This document shows, piece by piece, positions 8,508 through 16,992 of a stretch of 64,000 nucleotides of DNA; position 1 is the stretch's first letter, and each line of letters opens with the position of its first letter. Origin of the DNA: Ectopseudomonas guguanensis (GTDB lineage Bacteria > Pseudomonadota > Gammaproteobacteria > Pseudomonadales > Pseudomonadaceae); contig NZ_FNJJ01000017.1 in assembly GCF_900104265.1 (NCBI RefSeq), forward strand, positions 62,001 through 126,000, given 5' to 3'. The notes beneath the pieces were generated by a model. It had not been told where the DNA came from and searched no databases. It worked only from the letters and a program-made list of their open reading frames with translations. The position numbers and the translations under genes are program-made.

Positions 8508-8725
8508 ATGACTCTGCGAACTTTCGCAGGGCTAGAAGCCCTTTTGTCCTCGAATTCTGGCCATGTGCTGTTTTCGGGGGCGAATGCCGGAGCCGGCGAT
8601 GCCTTCGCCGCTCTGTTGTGCCAGACCTCTTCGGGTCTCGCGCTCGGCCTAGTGATGGGAATGCCTGGACGCCCCACGGCGCAGGGGTTCCGGTGATTCA
8701 CAACGAGCGTGGCAACGACCTGTAA
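8508..8725 (+). pseudogene. Relic of an amtB gene: intact start, recognisable tail, missing middle
   Basis: A well-placed CAGGAG precedes an ATG encoding MTLRTFAGLEALLS, which resembles the signal-peptide start of pseudomonad AmtB (MTLRK-AGLGALLS, from memory). The stretch ends in a different frame with IHNERGNDL and a stop at 8723-8725, like the conserved LHNERGYNL tail of AmtB. About 1.2 kb of transporter body is missing and the ends are out of frame. The first frame remains open for 62 codons, but its second half does not resemble a protein family. I read this as an internal deletion after gene duplication or replacement; the downstream amt is a different subtype. Confidence 0.55.
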
Positions 8726-8805
8726 AGCATGCGGAACGCGTCCGGCGCCAACCTGGACGTTTCAACCGAACAGCGCACAACAATAGCGCCGGCAAGAGGT
8801 GAAAA

Positions 8806-10056
8806 ATGGATAACACAGCATTGACTGCATTGCAGTACGGCTTCGATACCTTCTACTTTCTGATCTGTGGTGCCCTGGTGATGTGGATGGCGGCGGGCTT
8901 CGCCATGCTCGAATCCGGCCTGGTGCGCGCCAAGAACACCACCGAGATTCTGACCAAGAACGTCGCGCTGTACGCCGTGGCCAGCGTCATGTACCTGGTG
9001 ATCGGCTACCACATCATGTACTCCAGCCCGGAAGGCGGCATCCTGCCGAGCCTGGGCTTCCTGATCGGTGACGAGAACAGCGCCGAGGCCGTGCTGGCCG
9101 GTGGCGACGACGCGCCCTACTACTCGGCTCGTTCGGACTTCTTCTTCCAGGTGGTGTTCGCTGCGACCTGCATGTCGATCGTCTCCGGTGCCGTTGCCGA
9201 GCGCATGAAGCTGTGGGCCTTCCTCGCCTTCGCCGTGGTCATGACCGGCTTCATCTACCCGGTACAGGGCTTCTGGAAATGGGGTTCGGGCTTCCTCAAC
9301 GAAGCCGGCTTCCTCGACTTCGCCGGCTCGGGCGTGGTGCACATGGCCGGTGCCTCCGCTGCGCTGGCCGGTGTCCTGCTGCTCGGTGCGCGCAAGGGCA
9401 AGTACGGCTCCAACGGTCAGGTCAACGCCATTCCAGGCTGCAACCTGCCGCTGGCGACCCTGGGTACCTTCATCCTGTGGATGGGCTGGTTCGGCTTCAA
9501 CGGCGGCTCGCAGCTGAAGATGAGCACCATCGAAGACGCCAACGCCGTGGCCCAGGTGTTCGTCAACACCAACATGGCTGCCGCCGGCGGTCTGATCGCC
9601 GCGCTGATCGTGGCACGCATCCTGTTCGGCAAGGCCGACCTGACCATGGCGCTCAACGGTGCCCTGGCCGGCCTGGTGGCCATCACCGCCGAACCGCTGA
9701 CCCCGAGCGCCCTGCAGGCCACCCTGATCGGCGGTGTCGGCGGCGTGCTGGTGGTGTTCTCCATCCTCGGCCTGGACAAGGTCAAGATCGACGATCCGGT
9801 CGGTGCCATCTCCGTGCACGGCGTGGTCGGTGTCTGGGGTCTGCTGGCGGTCTGCCTGACCAACAGCGACGCCACCCTGGGCGCTCAGCTGCTGGGTATC
9901 GCCAGCATCTTCGCCTGGGTCTTCGTGGCCAGCCTGATCGTCTGGAGCATCATCAAGGCGGTGATCGGTCTGCGCGTCAGCGAAGAGGAAGAGTACGAGG
10001 GTGTGGATATCGCCGAGTGCGGTATGGAGGCCTACCCGGAATTCACCAACAAGTGA
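8806..10056 (+). CDS. amt: Ammonium transporter (Amt family)
   Basis: A 416-residue trimeric inner-membrane ammonium channel with about eleven membrane segments. It lacks a cleavable signal peptide, opening MDNTALTALQYGFDTFYFLICGAL-type. The two pore histidines appear in GSGVVHMAGASAALAG and AISVHGVVGVWGLLAV, and NTNMAAAGG matches the family signature region. The C-terminus GLRVSEEEEYEGVDIAECGMEAYPEF is the regulatory tail touched by GlnK. AAGAGGTG lies before the ATG. This subtype resembles the Amt1-like proteins of cyanobacteria and marine bacteria more than E. coli AmtB. A strong terminator follows. Confidence 0.93.
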   Translation: MDNTALTALQYGFDTFYFLICGALVMWMAAGFAMLESGLVRAKNTTEILTKNVALYAVASVMYLVIGYHIMYSSPEGGILPSLGFLIGDENSAEAVLAGGDDAPYYSARSDFFFQVVFAATCMSIVSGAVAERMKLWAFLAFAVVMTGFIYPVQGFWKWGSGFLNEAGFLDFAGSGVVHMAGASAALAGVLLLGARKGKYGSNGQVNAIPGCNLPLATLGTFILWMGWFGFNGGSQLKMSTIEDANAVAQVFVNTNMAAAGGLIAALIVARILFGKADLTMALNGALAGLVAITAEPLTPSALQATLIGGVGGVLVVFSILGLDKVKIDDPVGAISVHGVVGVWGLLAVCLTNSDATLGAQLLGIASIFAWVFVASLIVWSIIKAVIGLRVSEEEEYEGVDIAECGMEAYPEFTNK

Positions 10057-10073
10057 TACGCCGGTAAATCGAC

Positions 10074-10102
10074 AAGGGCGCCTTCGGGCGCCCTTTGTTT
10101 TT
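10074..10102 (+). terminator. Rho-independent terminator after amt
   Basis: AAGGGCGCC-TTCG-GGCGCCCTT forms a 9-bp stem with a stable TTCG loop, followed by TGTTTTTT. Confidence 0.9.
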
Positions 10103-10154
10103 TCTGGCGCCGCGCTAGAATGCGCGCGCTGGAGCCAACGGGAGTGAACCTGGG

Positions 10155-10580
10155 ATGTGGCAGCAACGCATCATCAGCCTGCGTCCGCGCAGTCGCGGTT
10201 TCCATCTGGTGACCGAGGAAGTGCTGGAATTATTGCCGGAACTGACGCAAGTGCGTATCGGTCTTTTGCATCTGTGGCTGCAGCACACCTCGGCATCGCT
10301 GACGGTGAACGAGAATGCCGACCCCGCGGTGCGTCGCGATTTCGAGCGCTTCTTCAACCGCCTGGTGCCGCAGGGTGAGACGGGCTACGAGCACGATTAC
10401 GAGGGGCCGGACGATCTGCCGGCGCACTTCAAGGGCAGCCTGCTGGGCTTTCAGCTGCAGCTGCCGATACAGGATGGACGCTTGGCGTTGGGCACCTGGC
10501 AGGGGATCTACCTCGGCGAGCACCGTGATCATGGCGGTAGCCGGCGGGTGGTGGCGACCCTGTTCGGGGAGGCTATTTGA
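10155..10580 (+). CDS. YjbQ/UPF0047 family protein
   Basis: A 141-residue member of the YjbQ (UPF0047) family, small trimeric beta-sandwich proteins, some with weak thiamine phosphate synthase activity. Diagnostic motifs are LHLWLQHTSASLTVNENADP, HDYEGPDDLPAHFK and LGTWQGIYLGEHRD; the histidines are thought to bind metal. The length matches the family. The CATCATCAGCC start region has only a weak ribosome site. It stands alone between two terminator-bounded units. The physiological role is uncertain. Confidence 0.88.
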   Translation: MWQQRIISLRPRSRGFHLVTEEVLELLPELTQVRIGLLHLWLQHTSASLTVNENADPAVRRDFERFFNRLVPQGETGYEHDYEGPDDLPAHFKGSLLGFQLQLPIQDGRLALGTWQGIYLGEHRDHGGSRRVVATLFGEAI

Positions 10581-10657
10581 ATTTTTTCCGGCCGCGCAGT
10601 GCAGACTGCGCGGCTGGGCTATAACTAACCTGCTTTTCGCAAGTCATGAGGTTGAAC

Positions 10658-10981
10658 ATGAGCGACGAAGACCTGGAACAAGACGACCTGGAAGGGGCTG
10701 ACGAGGACGAGGGTGAGGAGCTGGCTGCTGCCGATGACGGCGACAGCGGCGACGACGAAGGCGACGGCGAGATCGTAGCCACCGGCAAGAAGAGCAAGGC
10801 CAAGGCCGTCGAAGTCGACGAGATGCCCAGCATCGAAGCCAAGCAGAAGGAGCGCGACGCCCTGGCTCGTGCCATGGAGGAGTTTCTCGCCCGTGGCGGC
10901 AAGGTGCAGGAGGTGGAACCCAACGTGGTCGCCGACCCACCCAAGAAGCCCGACAGCAAATACGGCAGCCGCCCCATCTGA
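10658..10981 (+). CDS. sutA: SutA, RNA polymerase-binding transcription regulator
   Basis: A 107-residue, extremely acidic N-terminal protein with a conserved C-terminal tail. In P. aeruginosa, SutA binds RNA polymerase and affects rRNA and ribosomal gene transcription in slow growth. The sequence has an acidic run (residues about 2-40 rich in Asp/Glu), a Lys-rich link, then SIEAKQKERDALARAMEEFL and the tail EPNVVADPPKKPDSKYGSRPI, which is characteristic. The ATG at 10658 is chosen over the in-frame ATG at 10646 because GAGG is correctly spaced. A terminator follows within 20 bases. Confidence 0.92.
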   Translation: MSDEDLEQDDLEGADEDEGEELAAADDGDSGDDEGDGEIVATGKKSKAKAVEVDEMPSIEAKQKERDALARAMEEFLARGGKVQEVEPNVVADPPKKPDSKYGSRPI

Positions 10982-10999
10982 GGACGGCTCGCTGCAAGG

Positions 11000-11025
11000 A
11001 ACCCGCCCCTGTGGCGGGTTTTTTG
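11000..11025 (+). terminator. Rho-independent terminator after sutA
   Basis: AACCCGCC-cctgt-GGCGGGTT is an 8-bp stem followed by TTTT. Confidence 0.9.
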
Positions 11026-11043
11026 TGTTCAGTGGTGCGGGGG

Positions 11044-11092
11044 GCGCCGTGCGCACCGATCTTGTTTGTGGTGCGCACGGCGCACCCTACGG
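11044..11092. repeat. Palindromic repeat of the GTAGGGTGCGC family
   Basis: GCGCCGTGCGCACC at 11044 is mirrored perfectly by GGTGCGCACGGCGC ending at 11083, with a 12-base loop, then ACCCTAC. It is the same family as at 5633-5711. It sits just beyond the stop codon of the minus-strand HAD gene and may terminate that transcript. Confidence 0.75.
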
Positions 11093-11095
11093 CAG

Positions 11096-11797
11096 TCAGC
11101 GCGTCCAGCTGCCCAGCAATGCCGGCAGCTCGGCCAGGCTGGCGATCTGCGCATCCGGCGTGGTTTCGCCTTCCCAGCTGCGCCCTTGCGGGTTGAACCA
11201 GATCGCCCGCATGCCGGCGGCCTGTGCGCCGGCAATATCGTCGTTGGGGTGGTCGCCGACATGCACGGCGCGCTCGGCGGCCACGCCGCCGGCGCGGCTT
11301 AGGGCTTCGCGGAAGGGCTTCGGGTCGGGCTTGCCGATGCCCAGCTCTTCGGCGCACAGGGCAAAGCGGAAGTATTCCGACAGTCCTAGGCGGCGCACAT
11401 CGGCATTGCCATTGGTGATCACTCCGAGCATGAAGCGCTCGGCCAGGGCTTCCAGGGTCGGGTGCACTTCGGCGAACAGCTCGACCTGATGACGGGCGCT
11501 GAGAAATACCTGGAATCCGGCTTCGGCCAGCGTCTGCGCTTCGCCGTGCGGGTATCCGGCATCTTCCAGGGCGTGGAACAGGATGCGTCGACGCAGCTCG
11601 CTGAGACGATGCTTGAGCATCGGTTCCGCTTCGAGCAGGCGACTGCGCACCGCCCACAGATGCTCGACCGGTACTGCGCCCAGGCGTGGCGCGTGCAGGG
11701 CCAGCCAGTTGCGCAGCGCCGCTTCGGCGTCCTGCATCACCGGGGTGACGTCCCACAGGGTGTCGTCGAGGTCGAAGGTGATCAGTTCGATGCTCAT
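11096..11797 (-). CDS. HAD-superfamily phosphatase (YigB-like)
   Basis: A 233-residue HAD hydrolase. Motif I is FDLDDTLWD (nucleophile Asp and acid/base Asp), motif II ITNGN, motif III lysine in GIGKPDPKPF, and motif IV VGDHPNDDIAGA. The E. coli neighbour YigB dephosphorylates the riboflavin intermediate 5-amino-6-(5-phosphoribitylamino)uracil, and the order dapF-DUF484-xerC-yigB is conserved, so the same role is likely. Its start overlaps the xerC stop by ATGA, so translation is coupled. Confidence 0.88.
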   Translation of the reverse strand: MSIELITFDLDDTLWDVTPVMQDAEAALRNWLALHAPRLGAVPVEHLWAVRSRLLEAEPMLKHRLSELRRRILFHALEDAGYPHGEAQTLAEAGFQVFLSARHQVELFAEVHPTLEALAERFMLGVITNGNADVRRLGLSEYFRFALCAEELGIGKPDPKPFREALSRAGGVAAERAVHVGDHPNDDIAGAQAAGMRAIWFNPQGRSWEGETTPDAQIASLAELPALLGSWTR

Positions 11798-12723
11798 TCG
11801 GAACCGCCTTTGCGTTTGGCCCTGGGATGGGCCTGGTCATAGACACTGGCCAGGTGCTGGAAGTCCAGGTGGGTGTAGATCTGCGTGGTGGCAATGTCGG
11901 CGTGGCCGAGCAACTCCTGCACGGCGCGCAGATCCTGCGAGGATTCCAGCATATGACTGGCGAAGCTGTGGCGCAGCATGTGCGGATGCAGGTGCTGGCC
12001 CAGCTCGCGTACGCCGGCCTGGCGCACGCGCAGCTGCACCGCGCGCGGCCCGAGGCGGCGGCCCTGCTGGCTGATGAACACCGCGCCGTCGTTGGGGCCT
12101 GCCAGCTTGCGCAGGGGCAGCCATTGCTCCAGCGCCTGGCGTGCCAGGCTGCCGACCGGCAGCTCGCGCACCTTGTTGCCCTTGCCGCGCACGCGCACCA
12201 GGCCGGCCGGCAGGTCCAGGCCGTCGAGATCGAGGCCGACCAGTTCCGACAGGCGCAGCCCCGAGGAATAGAACAGCTCGAGCATGGCCTGGTCGCGGCG
12301 GGCGATGAAGTCGTCCTCCACCGCACCGTCTAGCAGTTGCGCGCTGCGGTCGGCGTCCAGCGTGCGCGGCAGGCGGCGTTCGCGTTTCGGCGGGCTGAGG
12401 CCGGTGGCCGGATCGTGGCGGCACAGACCCTCGCGCAGCAGGTATTGATAGAGGCCGCGGGTGGCCGAGAGCAGCCGCGCCAGGCTACGGCTGGACAGGC
12501 CCTGCTGATGCAGGCGGGCGACCAGGCGGCGCAGGTTGCGGGTGTCCAGCTCGGCCCAGTCGCTCAGCCCTTCGGCTTCGCAGAATGCCTGCAGCTTGCC
12601 GAGGTCATGGCGGTAGCCGTCGAGGGTATGCACCGACACCTGGCGCTCGCGGCGCAGGTGTTCGAGGTAGGCGGATACGGCGGCTTCAAGCTTCGGGCTG
12701 CAGGCTTCAGGCACAAGCGTCAT
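11794..12723 (-). CDS. xerC: Tyrosine recombinase XerC
   Basis: A 309-residue site-specific recombinase that with XerD resolves chromosome dimers at dif. The N-terminal SAM-like domain (YLEHLRRERQVSVHTLDGYRHDLGKL) is followed by the catalytic domain with HPHMLRHSFASHML (H-x-x-R box) and the nucleophile Tyr in TTQIYTHLDF. It lies in the dapF operon, with its stop overlapping the HAD gene start. The first 14 or so residues (TLVPEACSPKLEAA) are encoded by sequence resembling the GCCTGAA/GCTTGAA repeats found near 27.6 kb and look like an extension relative to other XerC proteins. Confidence 0.95.
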   Translation of the reverse strand: MTLVPEACSPKLEAAVSAYLEHLRRERQVSVHTLDGYRHDLGKLQAFCEAEGLSDWAELDTRNLRRLVARLHQQGLSSRSLARLLSATRGLYQYLLREGLCRHDPATGLSPPKRERRLPRTLDADRSAQLLDGAVEDDFIARRDQAMLELFYSSGLRLSELVGLDLDGLDLPAGLVRVRGKGNKVRELPVGSLARQALEQWLPLRKLAGPNDGAVFISQQGRRLGPRAVQLRVRQAGVRELGQHLHPHMLRHSFASHMLESSQDLRAVQELLGHADIATTQIYTHLDFQHLASVYDQAHPRAKRKGGSE

Positions 12724-12782
12724 ATCTGCGATGCCTCTCCGGTTCTGGCCTGCCGCTTGTAGCCTGCGGCCTGCCGCCGCTT

Positions 12783-13481
12783 TTAACGTACCGAGCGCAG
12801 CGGTGTGGCGAAGCTGGGCAGCACGCGCGCCAGGACTTCGGCGATATAGCCGAGGAACAGGGTGCCGAGCGAGCTCTTGTAATGCTGCGGATCGGCGCTG
12901 CCGATGGCGAGAATGCCATGCAGCCCCTGATGGTTGAGACTGACCACGGCGGCGGAACCGACCTGCGCCGCGTCTTCCTTGCCGAACAGGAATTCCAGCT
13001 CGTGCGGGCGCAGCACGCCGCAGATGGTCTTGCCGCCACTGAGCAGGCCGCCGACCTGTTGATGCGCCTCGGCCGAGCTGACCGAGCGGCCGACCGGCAG
13101 CTTGTTGTCGCTGAACAGGATCAGGCCGACGAAGGGCACCTGGAACTCGTGGCGCAGGCTGTCTTCGACCACGCCGACCACTTCCTCGAGGCTGCCGGCA
13201 TCGAGTAGATCGAGCACCAGGCGACGGGTCTTGTCGAACAGACGGTCGTTGTCGCGGGCCACGTCCATCAGCTGGCCGAGGCGATGGCGCATCTCGATGT
13301 TGCGCTCGCGCAGCAGCTTGACCTGGCGTTCGACCAGCGACACGGCATTGCCGGGCTGGTGCGGAATGCGCAGTTCGGGAATCAGCTCCTCATGGTCGAT
13401 GAAGAACTCCGGGTGCAGGCGTAGATAGGCCGCGACCGTTTCCGAATCGAGCGGTTTGGGCGAATCCTGCTGGTCGGTCAT
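12783..13481 (-). CDS. DUF484 family GAF-like protein
   Basis: A 232-residue cytoplasmic protein of the DUF484 family, always next to xerC in gammaproteobacteria but of unknown role. The N-terminus (YLRLHPEFFIDHEELIPEL-type) leads to a coiled-coil stretch (VERQVKLLRERNIEMRHRL) and a GAF-fold C-terminal half (SSAEAHQQVGGLLSG, HGILAIGSADPQHY). The start at 13481 overlaps the dapF stop by ATGA. The frame is open further upstream within dapF but that part is a shadow. Translational coupling with dapF is likely. Confidence 0.9.
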   Translation of the reverse strand: MTDQQDSPKPLDSETVAAYLRLHPEFFIDHEELIPELRIPHQPGNAVSLVERQVKLLRERNIEMRHRLGQLMDVARDNDRLFDKTRRLVLDLLDAGSLEEVVGVVEDSLRHEFQVPFVGLILFSDNKLPVGRSVSSAEAHQQVGGLLSGGKTICGVLRPHELEFLFGKEDAAQVGSAAVVSLNHQGLHGILAIGSADPQHYKSSLGTLFLGYIAEVLARVLPSFATPLRSVR

Positions 13482-14308
13482 AGGCGAACCTGTCCTTCGT
13501 ATACGCGGGCAGCGGGCCCGGTCATCATAACCGGCTGACCTTCGCCTGCCCATTCGATGGACAGTTTGCCGCCCGGCAGTTCCAGTTGCACGGGCGAATC
13601 CATCCAGCCCTGGCGAATCGCCGCGACCGCAGCGGCGCAGGCGCCTGTGCCGCAGGCCTGGGTTTCCCCGGCGCCGCGCTCCCAGACGCGAAGGCGCGCA
13701 TGCTTGCGGTCCAGCACCTGCAGGAAGCCGACGTTGACCCGCTGCGGGAAGCGCGGGTGATGTTCCAGCTTCGGTCCGAGCGTGTGCACCGGGGCGTCGT
13801 CGACGCTGTCGACGCGCAGCACGGCATGCGGGTTGCCCATCGACAGCGCAGCCAGTTCGACGCTCTGACCCTCGACCTCGACGCGATAGCTCAGCGCGGC
13901 CTGTTCGGCCTGGAACGGCACCTGTTCCGGCTGCAGGCGCGGTGCGCCCATGTTGACGCAGACCTGGCCATCGTTCTGCACGCGCAGCTCGATGATGCCG
14001 CTCTTGGTCTCGACGCGAATGACCTTCTTGGTGGTCAGGCGCTTGTCCAGCACGAAGCGGGCGAAGCAGCGCGCGCCGTTGCCGCACTGCTCAACTTCCG
14101 AGCCGTCGGAGTTGAAGATGCGGTAACGGAAGTCGACATCCGGGTGACTCGGCGGCTCGACGATCAGCAGTTGGTCGAAACCGACACCGATGTGGCGGTC
14201 GCCCCATTGTTTGGCATGCTTGGGTTGCACGTGGGCGTGCTGACTGATCAGGTCGAGGACCATGAAGTCATTGCCCAGGCCGTGCATCTTGGTAAAGCGC
14301 AATAGCAT
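13478..14308 (-). CDS. dapF: Diaminopimelate epimerase
   Basis: A 276-residue enzyme that interconverts LL- and meso-diaminopimelate for lysine and peptidoglycan synthesis. The two catalytic cysteines appear in EQCGNGARCFARF and ETQACGTGACAAA; the start FTKMHGLGNDFMVLD is the family signature. I chose the ATG at 14308, since the longer open frame adds 30 unrelated residues. It follows lysA after 10 bases and overlaps the DUF484 gene. Confidence 0.96.
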   Translation of the reverse strand: MLLRFTKMHGLGNDFMVLDLISQHAHVQPKHAKQWGDRHIGVGFDQLLIVEPPSHPDVDFRYRIFNSDGSEVEQCGNGARCFARFVLDKRLTTKKVIRVETKSGIIELRVQNDGQVCVNMGAPRLQPEQVPFQAEQAALSYRVEVEGQSVELAALSMGNPHAVLRVDSVDDAPVHTLGPKLEHHPRFPQRVNVGFLQVLDRKHARLRVWERGAGETQACGTGACAAAVAAIRQGWMDSPVQLELPGGKLSIEWAGEGQPVMMTGPAARVYEGQVRL

Positions 14309-14318
14309 GACGTCGCCC

Positions 14319-15566
14319 TCAGGCCGGCAGCAGGCTTTCGCCGGCATAGAGCTCTTGGACTGTCTCGCGACGACGCACTTCATAAGCCTGCTCGCCATCT
14401 ACCAGCACCTCGGCGGCGCGGCCGCGGGTGTTGTAGTTGGAGCTCATGACGAAGCCATAGGCGCCCGCCGAACGCACGGCCAGCAGGTCACCCTCGGCCA
14501 GCACCAGCTGACGATCCTTGGCCAGGAAGTCGCCGGTCTCGCAGATCGGTCCGACCAGGTCGTAGTTACGCGACTCGCCTTCACGCGGCTGCACCGGCGA
14601 CACGTCCATCCATGCCTGATACAGGGCGGGGCGGATCAGGTCGTTCATCGCCGCATCGACAATGGCGAAGTCCTTGTGCTCGGTGTGCTTGAGGTATTCC
14701 ACCTGAGTCAGCAGTACGCCGGCGTTGGCGACGATGAAGCGGCCCGGTTCGAACACCAGGCCCAGGTCTCGACCTTGCAGGCGTTTGCGCACGGCGGTGA
14801 TGTAGTCGCCGGCCATCGGCGGCTGCTCGTCGCGGTACTGCACGCCAAGGCCACCACCGAGATCCAGATGCTTGATGGTGATACCGCGTGCGGCCAGTTT
14901 GTCGACCAGCAGCAACAGGCGATCCAGGGCATCGAGGAAGGGTTCGAGAGTGGTCAACTGCGAACCGATATGGCAGTCGACGCCGATCACTTCCAGGTTC
15001 GGCAGCTCGGCAGCGCGGGCATAGACCGCCTCGGCCTGCTCGATGTCGATGCCGAACTTGTTTTCCTTGAGGCCGGTGGAAATATACGGGTGGGTGCCGG
15101 CGTCCACGTCCGGATTGACCCGCAGCGAGACGGGCGCTTTGACGCCAAGCTCGGCAGCGACCTTCTGCAGGCGCTCCAGCTCGACGTTGGACTCGACGTT
15201 GAAGCAGTGCACGCCGACTTCCAGCGCGCGGCGCATGTCGTCGCGGCTCTTGCCAACGCCGGAGAAGACGATGCGACTCGGCTCGCCACCGGCGGCCAGT
15301 ACGCGCTCCAGCTCACCGCTGGAAACGATGTCGAAGCCGGCGCCGAGGCGTGCCAGCACGTTCAGCACGCCGATGTTGGAGTTGGCCTTGACCGCGAAGC
15401 AGACCAGGTGCGGCATGCCGGCCAGGGCATCGGCATAGGCGCGGTACTGCCCTTCGATATGGGCGCGGGAATAGACGTAGGTGGGCGTGCCGAAGCGCTG
15501 GGCCAGCGCGGACAAGGCAACGCCTTCCGCGAACAGCTCGCCGTCGCGGTAGTTGAAGGCTTCCAT
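14319..15566 (-). CDS. lysA: Diaminopimelate decarboxylase
   Basis: A 415-residue PLP enzyme that converts meso-diaminopimelate to lysine. The PLP lysine is in CFAVKANSN, the glycine-rich phosphate loop is HLDLGGGLGV, and the C-terminal ICETGDFLAKDR contains the catalytic cysteine motif. The length is normal. It lies 13 bases after lptM and 10 before dapF, one lysine/peptidoglycan operon. Confidence 0.96.
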   Translation of the reverse strand: MEAFNYRDGELFAEGVALSALAQRFGTPTYVYSRAHIEGQYRAYADALAGMPHLVCFAVKANSNIGVLNVLARLGAGFDIVSSGELERVLAAGGEPSRIVFSGVGKSRDDMRRALEVGVHCFNVESNVELERLQKVAAELGVKAPVSLRVNPDVDAGTHPYISTGLKENKFGIDIEQAEAVYARAAELPNLEVIGVDCHIGSQLTTLEPFLDALDRLLLLVDKLAARGITIKHLDLGGGLGVQYRDEQPPMAGDYITAVRKRLQGRDLGLVFEPGRFIVANAGVLLTQVEYLKHTEHKDFAIVDAAMNDLIRPALYQAWMDVSPVQPREGESRNYDLVGPICETGDFLAKDRQLVLAEGDLLAVRSAGAYGFVMSSNYNTRGRAAEVLVDGEQAYEVRRRETVQELYAGESLLPA

Positions 15567-15579
15567 GGGGCAGCTCCTG

Positions 15580-15705
15580 TCAGAGTTCGAAACGGTCTCG
15601 GCTGTTGCCGGCGTTGTCGTCGCCCGGCAGATACAGCGGGCCTTTCTGACCGCAGCCAGCCAGCAGGCAAACGGCGGCGAGGAGCGCGAGGGTCAGTCGC
15701 TTCAT
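15580..15705 (-). CDS. lptM: LPS-assembly lipoprotein LptM (YifL-like)
   Basis: A 41-residue lipoprotein that supports maturation of the LptD/E outer-membrane LPS translocon. A hydrophobic signal (LTLALLAAVCLLAGC) has a lipobox LAGC, and the mature part begins CGQKGPLYLP, the diagnostic motif of this family. The start codon is at 15705. It stands first in the lysA-dapF operon, as in other gammaproteobacteria. PAO1 calls the homologue lppL. Confidence 0.9.
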   Translation of the reverse strand: MKRLTLALLAAVCLLAGCGQKGPLYLPGDDNAGNSRDRFEL

Positions 15706-15886
15706 GGGACAGTCCTTGAAAATAAGCGTGAATTGCGCCGGAGTATACCGACCCCCTGCCACCTTGCCTATGCGCCCGGCGCCCGCCTGGCGGGGCGCTG
15801 GCTCGATTTGCGTCTGCATCTGGCGTGTGTGCCGAAGGCATTCGTGCCGGCTTGGGTTAGCATGCGGCGAGTAACGAGGAGCCTCG

Positions 15887-16924
15887 ATGGACAATCCCGC
15901 GATTCTGGCCGGCTCGGTCTCGGTGGCCTACCTGCAAGGCTTGATCGAACACCTGCAGCGCCACGGGGTGGCGGCCGACGCGCTGCTCGCCCATGCCCAG
16001 CTCAGCCCTGAAGCCCTGAGCCAGCGCGATCAGCGTATCGCGGCCAGTGCCTACCTGACGCTGCTGGGCGAAGGCGTGCGCCTGACCGGTGACCCTAATC
16101 TGGGCCTGCATCTGGGTGAATCGGTGCGGCCGGGTTATTACGGCGTGCTCGGTTACCTGATCATGAGCTGCGCAACCCTGGCCGACGCGCTGCACCGCCA
16201 GGCGCGCTATGCCTCGCTGGTTGGCAACCTGGGGCTGGTCGTGCTCGACGACGAGCCCGCTCGGCCCGACAGCGAGGCGCTGGTCGCCCACAGCTGGCAG
16301 CCGTTGTTGGCGCAGCAGCAGCGCCAGCTGAGTGAAGAAACCCTGGCCGGCTGGGTCAGTTTCGGACGCTGGATCAGCGGCCTGGATATCGCGCCGACCG
16401 AGGTGCGCTTCCAGCATCCGGCGCCGGCGGATACCTCGGAACATGCGCGCATCTTTCGCTGCCCGGTGCTGTTCGAGCAACCCGACAATGCCCTGATCTT
16501 TCCCAAACGTTTGCTCGCGGCGCCGCTGAACCAGGCTGACGCCCAGGTGCGTGGCATGCTCGATGCCTACGCCGATCGCCTGCTGGCCGAGCTCAATCAG
16601 GGCAACAGCGTGCTCGATCGCGCGCGCCTGGAGCTGGCGCGCCAGTTGCCGGAGCAGGGGCCTGATCTGGAGGCCATCGCCGCTGCCCTGGCGCTGAGCC
16701 CGAGGACCTTGCAACGGCGCTTGCGTGAGGGCGGGCTGTCGTTCAGCCAATTGGTCGACGAAACCCGCCAGCAGCTGGTGCTGCACTACCTGCGAGATCC
16801 CGCACTGGAGCTGGCGGAAATCGCCTTTCTGGTCGGTTTCAGCGAGCCGGGTTCGCTGGCGCGCGCATTTCGTCGCTGGACGGGAACGAGTCCGGGCGAG
16901 TACCGTCGCCACCTTTGCGCCTAG
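15887..16924 (+). CDS. AraC family regulator with N-terminal arabinose-binding-like domain
   Basis: A 345-residue regulator of the OruR/ArgR-like branch. An N-terminal domain of about 220 residues (VAYLQGLIEHLQRHGVAADALL at its start) precedes a C-terminal AraC double helix-turn-helix (LSPRTLQRRLREGGLSF, then IAFLVGFSEPGSLARAFRRW). The ATG at 15887 follows a GAGGAG-like site. It is divergent from lptM-lysA. No adjacent catabolic gene identifies the ligand; it may control distant genes or itself. Confidence 0.88.
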   Translation: MDNPAILAGSVSVAYLQGLIEHLQRHGVAADALLAHAQLSPEALSQRDQRIAASAYLTLLGEGVRLTGDPNLGLHLGESVRPGYYGVLGYLIMSCATLADALHRQARYASLVGNLGLVVLDDEPARPDSEALVAHSWQPLLAQQQRQLSEETLAGWVSFGRWISGLDIAPTEVRFQHPAPADTSEHARIFRCPVLFEQPDNALIFPKRLLAAPLNQADAQVRGMLDAYADRLLAELNQGNSVLDRARLELARQLPEQGPDLEAIAAALALSPRTLQRRLREGGLSFSQLVDETRQQLVLHYLRDPALELAEIAFLVGFSEPGSLARAFRRWTGTSPGEYRRHLCA

Positions 16925-16992
16925 GCCGCTAGCCTGGTCTTGCGTTTTCGCCTAATTTTTCTGCAGTCGCTGCATCTAGTGAGGACACCCCG

